Shown here: piece by piece, positions 54,783 to 64,000 of the stretch
Numbering within the stretch: position 1 is the stretch's first letter
Layout: each line of letters begins with the position of its first letter
Source of the DNA: Xestospongia muta
Taxonomy: Eukaryota > Porifera > Demospongiae > Haplosclerida > Petrosiidae
Reading direction: 5' to 3'
Assembly (NCBI GenBank): GCA_963693285.1
Contig: OY848930.1
Span: 992,001 to 1,056,000, forward strand
Length of the DNA: 64,000 bases
Position numbers and translations under genes: made by a program
The notes under the pieces: generated by a model
Seen by the model: only the letters and a program-made list of their open reading frames with translations
What the model was told of the DNA's origin: nothing
Databases searched by the model: none

Positions 54783-55059
54783 CCAACTCATGAACTAACA
54801 AAGATATTAACTTATGGAGATAGTTACACTATCAAGAGGAAGACAAAACAAAAGAGATTCCAAATACCAAGTCCCATGTCCATACTTCATTCACTCACTC
54901 CATACATCTTAAACCATACTCATACATTTAGAAATACCAGTGTGAAACAAGACAACAAGAATAAACCAACACAAGACAACAAGAAAGAAGTCAAGGAAGT
55001 ATACATTGTTTATATTAAATATTACTGCTATAACTGTGATTATTAGTTAATTTTAAAAT

Positions 55060-56130
55060 ATAATCACTGTGAAAATTGCTAAGAATAGTCTGTTATCTGA
55101 CACCTATTATAACAGTAATATCAGACTGTTATAAGCTCTCTTATACTAGCAGTCTATAAGGATGGTATAGCGTGGATGCTTACACCTCATTCTGTTATAA
55201 TCTTGCTTATAACAGACTTATTTTAAGCAATTTGATGTAAGCATATGCTTATTGCCAATTTGCCATAACCATTAATAATAATCATTATTGTGAATAATAC
55301 ATTTAATTAAGTGTACTGTATAATATAAGATTTTACAAAAGACAAAGCCAATATCAAAGAAGTGCACTTTTTAATAAGGGAACACAAACAATCACTTTGT
55401 CAATTCTATAATCAAGTTTTACATTAGTCTCAGCAACTGCACAATGTCCCACTATTCTAGCAACAGGAATAAAATTGACACAACTATCTCTCACAAATGT
55501 TGTTGAAGAAGGAAATGTTGTTAGAATGTGCCTATCTCAATATGGGTGATCTTCCAACCATTGGGTATGTGCTAATACAATATATACCACAATGCTTATA
55601 CTTTCAATAATGTAGACATATGAAAGACGTGCAAGATTTTGGGAGTCTGTAACACCAAACATGATGTCCAACGAAGAAAAATATGTTTGCCATCAACCTC
55701 ATTATCAGTCTGATTGATTTAACTTGTTCATGAAAAAACTATGCAAAGCTGTGGATACTTATAAATGGACTAAATAAAGATAATGGTGATGGTGAATCAG
55801 TCATTGCGTCAGTACTAAATCCTAATACAGCAACAGTAGAAAGAGAAGAGGACAGTGATTCTGAATATTTGTTTAATTCTGATTGACATTATTATTATAG
55901 TGCATTTGTGTTGCATTTCATTTTTGTGAAAATATCTCCCCCAAATTGGCAATGCTCAAAATAAGCTATGATATAACAATGATATAATACAGTTATAAGT
56001 ACACCTTATTTCAGAAATACAAGAGAGCTTAGAACAGAGTGCTTATAATGTATCTATAGGGTGTTATAAATCCTTATTATACTACCGATATAAACAAGCT
56101 TATCTGTGGCTTATTCCTGAAGTATAAGGT
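55060..56130. mobile_element. Degenerate element with long inverted arms
   Basis: Arms of about 200 bp in imperfect inverted orientation (shared words TAAGCTCTCTT and ATTGCCAATTTG) enclose about 650 bp. Near the right arm a frame ends in an acidic tail (EREEDSDSEYLFNSD, stop near 55888), like the C-terminus of some DDE transposases. Frames elsewhere are broken. A decayed DNA transposon is the likely reading; the family is not determined. Confidence 0.4.
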
Positions 56131-56389
56131 GCTGACAACTATGTAATAAGATAGCATATACTGTAGCATTTACACAGTGGATCTTGTTTCTCATTATTAA
56201 TAAAAGTTGGTTTACTTATAATATGTATAATTTAGGTCATAATTATTGTATTTCCAATAAGATGAATATTAAAAAACAGTTTGAACACACAACCAGACAG
56301 ATATATAGTTTTAGTCTTCAAAGTTAGTAATAATCTAGTCCATTACAGCAACAGCAGTATCATCAAAATAATCTTAGGATAAGTTATAT

Positions 56390-56445
56390 CAGATCCCTTT
56401 GAAGGACAATGTGTTCTTGTAGTTGAAGCTGGTATACATGTGATG
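56390..56445 (+). pseudogene. Tiny FMO exon fragment
   Basis: About 50 bp match the FMO segment around the NADPH site (PFEGQCVLVVEAG against TFEGQCVLVVGAG of FMO-A); the surrounding sequence is unrelated. Confidence 0.6.
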
Positions 56446-57751
56446 ACCATCCACACAAAATGTTATATGTCACTTGGATTAGCAAGGAAAATGAACATGC
56501 TTTAATATATACTTCTTCCTAGTTTCTAGTCACATTTGAAATAGTAATACATAAACCATGAAATTGCTTGAATTTAGTAAATATTTAAAACAAAAAAAGA
56601 AACGTAATTGTATGTATTAATGTCTTGAAAACTATGTCAATTCCAAATCCTTAAATCAATCATTCAGAAAGAAGGGAAGTCATACCAGATGAATTATTAC
56701 TGAAATGATAATTAAATATATGCTCTCCCAAAAAGAAGTGTTTTATTTTGTTTTCAATCTCCGAGCTTTTGCAAAAATGGTAGTCATGGTATCACTAATA
56801 GTATACTGGAAACATTGACTATAGTGTTACCATTTTTTTGGATTATGAATATGTAATTAAAACTTATATCTGTCATTACATCATCATGTAGTAGTTAAGT
56901 AATATATGTATTGGTACTAGTAGTCTCACACATCACACCCATTCTGAGGAGAAAGGTATGGCATGTGAGATTTAACTCAGTAGTATATACATTATTAGTT
57001 GATTGTTGATTAAAGTACATACTACTATAATGTGTAAAAGATATCAGTAACACAATACTTTTTTAGTATATTCATGACAAGAGACACTATTGTACATATT
57101 TGGTCAAAATGATAACCTTTCTCCATCCACTAATTGAGTGATACTATGAATAATATTGACCACACTTCACATGATATGTTATAAATGGACTGAACTTACT
57201 AGTTTTCTAGGTGTGTCACTGGAGGAGAGGGAAAGACTCAAGACAATGGCCAGCAGTGATACTAGTACTTTAAAATAATTATCAATGTAGTATAATAGTT
57301 TAGTAAAGTACATAACAAGGCATCTACTATTGATTTCATGTATTGAGGGACACAGTTAGTGTTTTGGTATAGTTCTGGTAGGATTTACAAAACAGATGCT
57401 TTCATTTTTAAGATACAGCATATAAATGGAAAGCAATGAAGAAGATAGAAGGTATTAGTGATAAGCTAGATGGTTGTGTAAATTATAATATGCAATATGC
57501 TTAGTTGTTGACGTCCATTACCAATAGGTTAGCCACAGTAATACAAAATATAGTCAGAAGTTACTCCCCCCAGCAAAAAATTTTTTTGAAACCTTGCACA
57601 GCTTTCCAATCTTAATTTCACCAAAACCTTGGTTATTATAACAATGAATTCTATAATGTAGTGACAAAGAATGTTTTTGCATAACATTACACAAGTCTGC
57701 TTATTGTAAATACCCTTGATTATGTAATTATTTTAATTCTTTCCATTGATA

Positions 57752-58593
57752 CCAGTACTAGACACTGAAGATATAAATGCTGATGAATTGGATGTCCAGT
57801 TCAATCTTCTTGTTAATGATGTGGCTCTTTCTTTTAGTGCTAGAGAAGTTAACATAAATGACATGAAAGAATATCTTTGTTGTCTTCCAGTTTTTCGAGA
57901 ACATACACATGCATCAAATAGAGTGCCTGGATTTCTGAAGCTAATTATGGAAGATCTAACATCATGTGATACCATACCTGAGCTCTTCAAATGTTTATCT
58001 ACTTATTGGTCTTGGTTTAACTACATACTATTTGAAAAGCTTGTTAAGAAATTTAGTAACTGGGGAGACAAAGAATTCTCTGCAGTCAGTAATTATAAAG
58101 ACAAATTAAATAAGTTTTTGGAGAGGAAGATGTTTGAAATGCCAACACATACGCACTGTAAAAATAAAATAATTGGATTTGCACAGCTTATTGTTAGATG
58201 GTCTTATCAAATTCAAAACAAAGAAGCAAACTGTATTCTAATGATACGTGACTGTTTAGCTACATCTCTGGGTATTAAAACATATACTTTGATTTTAACA
58301 GATATTAATGATGGTGGTGTTGAGCTTGTTTTTCTTGTTCCTATACAAGATGCACCAAAAGACAATGTACGAGAACTTAGTGAGCCTTCAGATTTTCATC
58401 GATATCAACCTGCTATACCAGTATTGTATCAACCTACCATACCAGTGTTGGATCTTGATCGACCTACCATACCAGTGTTGGAACAATCTACTGTACCATT
58501 GGATCAACCTACCATACCAGTGTTGGATCTAGATCGACCTACCATACCAGTGTTAGAACAATCTATTGTACCAGTGTTGGTTTATGCACACTA
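57752..58593 (+). CDS. Stand-alone module protein with IPVL repeat tail
   Basis: An open frame enters at a possible acceptor (GATACCAG|, about 57754, phase 1) and ends at TAA at 58591-58593, about 280 codons. No ATG precedes the conserved part, so an upstream exon is expected but was not found. About 200 residues match the layout of the death-fold gene modules: helical start, YWSWFNYILFEKLVKKF, then YKDKLNKFLERKMFEMP, and a C-terminal alpha/beta piece with DGGVELVFLVP. The last 65 residues are seven imperfect copies of PTIPVLDLDR / PTIPVLEQ. Identity to the A1/B modules is low, so it is a separate branch. It could be the last exon of a larger gene. Function unknown; binding through the repeat tail is speculation. 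Confidence 0.6.
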
Positions 58594-59042
58594 ATGAACA
58601 TGACGCACACATACATTGCAGCTGTTCATATGGCTTTTAATTTTTAAAAATTTTTGGTGCTAACAAGACACACTTTCACTCATGTATTGAACACGTTTAC
58701 TTATAGAGTCTTCATTTTTTTCTGTTTTATATACATTTAAAAATTAATCAATAAGTAGGTATTTGCAATGGCATTTATTTCATATTCAATCTTTGAAAAT
58801 TGAAACATGTATTGCATACTAGTATATGGAGACATGGAATGTATTGTGAATGTTTGCCGTGCAGAAGTCCATATAAAAGTTAAAATTAAAAAAAATTATT
58901 AAAGTTCATATCTAACCATGATTATTGCATCCTTACGCTTGCCTGCATGTAGGAAGGATATATGATACACCTTAGTACATTTCCTGCTACTTACTGGCTG
59001 TATCCTGTAAGTTACTATCTGATGACTCATGTTTACAGCAAG
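58594..59042 (+). promoter_or_regulatory. 5' flank of the MARVEL gene
   Basis: The last 120 bp (from GGAAGGATATATGATACACC to the ATG) are conserved upstream of the broken tandem copy at 61.3 kb and as an orphan at 43.0-43.14 kb, which marks it as the likely promoter/leader. No TATA box is obvious. Confidence 0.45.
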
Positions 59043-60518
59043 ATGTCTGAATCTTTAGAAGACGTAGAGAAGATAGTAGAAACTGACAATGGTAATTCTC
59101 CTGAAGCTCAGACTAACAGCAGATCAAGTGGCTATTGTAATGGGTACACAATAGACCACACTTACTTGAGAAGTATTGAAGGTATCTTGAGAGTAATCAC
59201 ACTGGTGAGTGTAAAGAATAAGAGAGAAAGATCTTATAAGCTTTTCTTTGCCTTCTAGCCTCTTGCTCTCATTTTCATTGTGTTGGATGTGGCTGATTAC
59301 AGAGGTGGTGGAGAATGGTTTAATTTATTTGTAGCAATTGGATGGATTATATATGCTGTTGTCACTATTATCATTGAAGTCTTTGTACCTGGTATCTATG
59401 TCTATAGATTAGTGGTAAGAAATTAGATGAATGGCCATTTAATTTATTAACTTAAAAAATCAATCAACTTTTGACATTGTAAATGACATTATAAACTTCC
59501 TTGTCAGTTTTTAGAGGATACCACATGTTATAAATTAATTCCATTCAAGGTCTTCTTTATAGCTAGATGAACAGTTTATTTAACCAATGCAACTATATGA
59601 ATGACCCAACCCCTAAATCTAACATACCCCATATAACATATAATACTAAGACACATCATCTATTGGTAATGAATTTATGTATACAAACATTGTTCAAAGT
59701 TAGGTTGGCATGACCACAATGTTCAGTAAACTTTTGTTTGAAGACTTTCCATTACATATACATTATGCACAGTGTGGTTAATATTTGTACTTGTATATAC
59801 ATATATATACAAATTTAACTTCCATGTCATATTCAGCATTAAGCTTGATAATTACTTTGTGACTATTGTAAGTAATACTATTACATTAAAACAAGTGTCA
59901 TACACATTATAATACAAGTTAATTGTACTGATTTTATCCTATATAGGATGGTATTATGACCATGATATATGCTTTGATGTGGGCTGTAGCTAGTATCATA
60001 TGCATTGTTGATGCTGCAATTCAAAATAGTGGTGTTCTTGGTGCAGCTGCAGTAAGTTTCAAAATGAAATAATTGATATTGTACCACTATATGACGGAGT
60101 TATTTAGTAGTGATTATCACAATATTGTACTAACCACTATATACCAGTATTGTACAAAGTTTTAAGATAGTATTAGTATAGCACACATACATATATATAT
60201 ATGTGTGTGTGTGTGTGTGAAAATAATGTACTTTACTAAAGAAGTACGTTGTTATTATATCTATATTATGTAGAGTACTTGAGATTTATCATAATAGATC
60301 AAGAATACAATTGTTTTGTTATGTATAGTGTATTGAATTGATATGAGCTAGTAATAAGGTTCATTAATATAGAATGTCTATTCAACATTGTATTTTTTCT
60401 TTAGTTTTTTGGAATTGTAATTACAGTCATGATCATTGCAAATGCAGTCATGGCATTAAGAACATGGCATACATATGAAGGAGGAACTAGAGGTTCTGTG
60501 GCCATTTTTGCCATTTGA
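59043..60518 (+). CDS. MARVEL-domain four-pass membrane protein, CMTM-like (4 exons)
   Basis: Exons 59043-59204, 59259-59414, 59947-60051 and 60405-60518 join in phase 0 to 178 aa, the usual size for CKLF-like MARVEL proteins. A cytosolic N-terminus of about 44 residues (MSESLEDVEK) is followed by YLRSIEGILRVITL, a typical MARVEL entry motif, and four hydrophobic segments: about 48-66, 82-104 (ending EVFVPG), 109-130 (IMTMIYALMWAVASIICIVDA) and 142-161. The C-terminal tail is short (RTWHTYEGGTRG). Such proteins act in membrane traffic, junctions or receptor turnover; the exact CMTM subtype is not resolved. Confidence 0.8.
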
Positions 60519-61349
60519 TGTTGATCAATATAAAAGTGCTATAAGCACTTTTAAACATTGAGTTATTTCTGAATTTCTATTAAGTTTTCAGTATACTATA
60601 TTTTAATTAAATACTGTTCAGTATACATAAAGACTACTTTCTTTCACTCCCATATATAGAAGACTGAAACATTAAATACAAAACTCTACCATGTAGTACT
60701 GAGTGGCTACTTAATATGGATTTGCATGGGTGTTCATCCCTGCCTTGTTTCTTTCCTTTTTGTAATTGTCATCCCTACATTATCCTTCATTTTTCTTTAT
60801 TAAATACTATAAAGCAAGGATAAACACAATGTGCTAAGCGAAGACTATGAGCTCTAACAAGTAGTCCACCTTGAAATAGTCCATTTGATACACCAATAAT
60901 TATTATTGAAGAACGTATATATGCTTTCTTAACTTTGTGTTTAACAAATAATTATGTAGTTTTTAGTTTCATTTACATTCCACTATTTACAAAGGATGTG
61001 ATTTGCACATGCTACAATTAATATGAGTATTGTTGAGTTATTAGAAATCCAAATTCTATACCTATACAGGCTGATAAAGCACTTGTTTCATGATAAGAGT
61101 AAACCAATAAGGCATATACTTATAGTCACAGCGTTAACATATTGTGAGTGTTTGTGTTGACTTGCATGTCAAGTATAAATCCCATGATAAAAAATATAAA
61201 ATTAAAGTTCAGATTGAACTAGGATGTGATAAGAAGGCATCTTGACACTTGTATGCTGGAAGGATATACATGACACACCTCAGTATATTGCCTGCTACGT
61301 AATGGATGTATATATCCTGTAAGTTACTGATGACACATACCTACAGAAA
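60519..61349. other. Spacer between MARVEL gene and its broken copy
   Basis: AT-rich. The second half (about 61000-61349) is the duplicated 5' flank of the copy; no gene is seen. Confidence 0.5.
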
Positions 61350-61986
61350 GATGTTTGAATCTTCAGAAGATGTAGAATATAGTAGAAACTGACAATGGCA
61401 GTTGTTCTGAAGCCCAGACCAACAGCAGATCAAGTGGCTATTGCAATGGTTGCAAAATAGATCACACTTACTTAAGAAGTATTGAAGGTATTTTGAGAGT
61501 AATCACACTGGTGAGTGTAAAGATTAAGAGAGAAAGGACTAAAAGCTTTCCTTTACTTTCTAGCCTCTTGCTCTTATTTTCATTGTGTCGGATCTAGGTG
61601 ATTACAGAGGTGGTGGAGAATGGTTCAATTTATCTGTAGCAATTGGATGGATTGTATATTCTAGTGTCACTATTATCATCGAAGTCTTTGTGCCTGGTAT
61701 TCATGTCCATAGATTAGTGGTAAGAAATTAGATACATTGCCATTTTGCTTTGTTGATTTGAAAATCCATCAACCTTTGAAATTGTAAATAACATTATATG
61801 ACTTCATCAGTTTTAAAGGATACCACATGACATAAATTAATATTAATAAAGACCCTTTTTTACAGCCAGGTGCATGGTTCATTTCATCAATGCAAATATA
61901 TGGAGGATGAAATCCCTAAATCTATTATATCCCATAAAACATATAATGTTAAGACACATATCTATTGATAATCAATTTATATATAC

Positions 61987-62027
<41 letters not shown>

Positions 62028-62842
62028 TCAATTGTAACGCTAGGTCAGTTTGCCCATACTTTTCCAGTAAACTATTGTTTCAGGACTTACATTGCTGTTG
62101 CATATAGTGTTCAGTATGTATAGTGTCCTTAATAACAAGTATTTGTATGTATACATTCTTAACTTCCATGTCATATTTAGTATTAAGCTTGACAATTACT
62201 TTGTGCCTATTGTCAGTAACACTATTACACAGAGACAAGTATCATACAATTATAGTACAAGTTAATTCTACTGATTTTTTTCTTATAGAGGATGGTATTA
62301 TGACCATGATATATGCTTTGATGTGGACTGTGGCTAGTATCATATGCATTGTTGATGCTGCAAGACATGATAGTGGTGTTCTTGGTGCAGCTGCAGTAAG
62401 TTTCAAGATGAGATTATTGATATTGTACCACTATTAGTGATTATCATAATATTGTAGTAACCACTATATATCAGTATTGTGAAAAGTTTTAAGGTAGTAT
62501 TAGTATAGCACATGTACATGTATATATCTATACATGTGAAAATAATGTACTTTACTAAAGAAGTATGTTGTTATTACATGTATTTTATGTAGAATACATG
62601 AGATTTATCGTATAGATCAAGAATACAATTGTTATGTTTTGTTATGTATAGCGGATTGGATTGATGTGAGCCAGTAATAGGATTTATTTTATCATAGGAT
62701 GTCCATTTAACATTGTGTTTTTTCTTTAGTTTTTTGCAATATTGATTACAGTCATACTCATTGTAATGCAGTCATGGCATTGAGAACATGGCGTACATAT
62801 GAAGGAGGAACTAGAGGCTCTTTTGCCCTTTTTCATGTTTGA
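61350..62842 (+). pseudogene. Frameshifted tandem copy of the MARVEL gene
   Basis: All four exons and the introns are recognisable. Exon 1 has a 2-bp deletion after EDVE that leads to a stop within 13 codons, the exon-3 acceptor has two extra bases, and exon 4 has a one-base deletion before AVMALRTW. Exon 2 remains open (PLALIFIVSDLGDYRGGGEW). A (TG)n run sits in its second intron at about 61988-62022. Confidence 0.85.
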
Positions 62843-63164
62843 TACTGTTCAACAGAAAGTGCTGTGAACACTTTTAAATATTGAGTTCACTCTGATTTTT
62901 ATCAAGTTTTTATTGTAAAAACAAAAAATTCATTTTGATCCATATTTGCTTGTCTGAATAAAATTGTAATACAATAATGTATCATTGCAAATAGAAATTT
63001 TATACCGTAATGTAATTAATAGCATTAGTATTTAATAATGTGCATTCAGTTATATGAGTACATGTAACTAAAACAATCCTTGTTTTCTGAAAAGAGGAAT
63101 AATTAATTCCACACTAGTTCTTACACTGTGCGCATAATTAGAGACACAACCACGTGGAGAAAAC
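62843..63164. promoter_or_regulatory. Upstream region of NOB1
   Basis: 320 bp of AT-rich sequence before the NOB1 start; a promoter is expected, but no specific element was identified. Confidence 0.35.
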
Positions 63165-64000
63165 ATGCAGTCTGAGAAAGTTCGGACTTTAGTAGCTGAT
63201 TCTGGTGCCTTTATCAAGGGTGCCCCTTTACAACAGTGGTCTAGTAATGTAGTAACGATCAAGGATGTAGTAAATGAGATCAGAGACGCTAATACTCGGC
63301 AAAGGTTACAAGTGTTGCCTTATGAGCTGACCTTTCGTGAACCGTCACAAGCAGCCATTAGTCATGGTAAGGTAATACGGTATCAAAGACCAATATAGTA
63401 CACACAACCTATTACTATTATCAGTAATCATTTGTTTGGACACATCTACCTATTTTACTGATCATTCTACTGTGTATAGTCTTGTTTGGCATTCTTCTTT
63501 GTATAGATAGCCATGGTGCTGGCCTCGTAAGAACAGTGTTTTTGTGAAGAGGATGCCCTCACAAGACTACAAATGTTACTAGTTTAGTAGTTTATAATAA
63601 CCATATTGCTAGTGTCTAGATATATACCAGAAGACCACAGTGTGTCACATGATATGTTGACCTAATCAATTAATATAGTCACAATACTATTTACACTAGC
63701 TATATCTTTAACTCACCTTAGTATTATCATAACTAGTTTCTCTCTTATGACATTGTTATAGTAACTGACTTTGCTAAGAAGACAGGGGATTATCACAGTC
63801 TCTCTGCAACTGATCTGCGTCTTATTGCCCTCACCTACCAACTAGAGTGCGAGGAGGGGCCTAACAAAGGGGAACAACTGAGAACAGAACCTCTCAAAAC
63901 ATCAACTCAAGTAAACTGAACTAACAGTCTACTATCTTAGCCTTTATTGTTATTTGCAGTACAATAGTGCATTGTATTTGGTGTGTATTGATTATTATTC
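63165..64000 (+). CDS. NOB1: RNA-binding endonuclease NOB1, 5' part (2 exons visible)
   Basis: NOB1 is the PIN-domain endonuclease that cuts 20S pre-rRNA at site D to finish the 18S 3' end during late 40S ribosome assembly. Exon 1 (63165-63366) and exon 2 (63762-63910) join in phase 1 and give 117 residues. Seen: LVADSGAFIKGAPL with the catalytic Asp at residue 12, VVNEIRD, RQRLQVLPYEL, FAKKTGDYHSLSATDLRLIALTYQLE; all match the animal NOB1 PIN domain. The zinc-ribbon and C-terminal parts lie beyond the window. The Met chosen is six residues before the first conserved residue, as in other species. Confidence 0.92.

Larger units (their letters stand above)
54783..57740. other. Gene-poor region with transposon-like remnant
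   Basis: Holds the inverted-repeat element at about 55060-56130, an FMO fragment at about 56390-56445 and an AT-rich remainder without a supported gene. 57240-57540 shows short open segments only. Confidence 0.5.

Overview
The window looks like nuclear DNA of an early-branching animal, most likely a demosponge of the Amphimedon queenslandica type. The sequence shows AT-rich DNA, GT-AG genes with many very short introns (35-120 bp), head-to-head gene pairs less than 200 bp apart, metazoan-only families (PTP1B-type phosphatase, MARVEL protein, probable borealin) and large death-fold/ankyrin proteins. The organism is an inference. No bacterial or viral genes were seen.

0-18.4 kb holds single-copy housekeeping-type genes. 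These are the 5' end of an unknown minus-strand gene (1-128), a 12-exon PTPN1/PTPN2-like tyrosine phosphatase (minus, 366-8301) with a proline-rich tail and C-terminal membrane anchor, a 10-exon mitochondrial D-lactate dehydrogenase LDHD (plus, 8494-13125), and a 12-exon minus-strand gene (13984-18425) that resembles borealin of the chromosomal passenger complex. Their introns are full of satellites, microsatellites and small palindromic elements. Two divergent promoters are very short: 192 bp between PTPN1-like and LDHD, 94 bp between borealin-like and the first FMO.

18.5-54.8 kb is a rapidly duplicating cluster with two gene types interleaved: class-B flavin monooxygenases (two intact genes at 18520 and 26638, one broken copy at 43985, three older remnants and a tiny fragment) and giant multidomain death-fold genes (A1 at 21089, B1 at 30609, B2 at 34511, B3 at 47950). 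The B genes join a CARD-like domain, an unnamed helical/alpha-beta module, a Death domain, a second CARD-like domain, a divergent second module, a coiled coil encoded by a row of about 63-bp mini-exons, another Death domain and another module; B3 ends in a long ankyrin array (1,941 aa as modelled). Every internal exon of B2 and B3 starts and ends in phase 1, so exons can be added, lost or swapped without a frameshift. A roughly 5-kb unit (FMO, 21-bp minisatellite, FMO remnant, B promoter, CARD/module exon) is present twice, with a micro-inversion, a MITE insertion and a promoter/FMO fusion separating the copies. A role in innate immunity or cell death is inferred from domain content only.

54.8-64 kb holds a degenerate inverted-repeat element, a stand-alone copy of the module with an IPVL-rich repeat tail (57.7-58.6 kb), a MARVEL/CMTM-like four-pass membrane protein and its frameshifted tandem copy, and the 5' end of the ribosome-assembly nuclease NOB1, which runs off the window.

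Exon models were built by hand from splice consensus, reading-frame continuity and family alignment from memory; phases were checked to add up for PTPN1-like, LDHD, borealin-like, FMO-A, FMO-B, A1, B1, B2, B3, MARVEL and NOB1.
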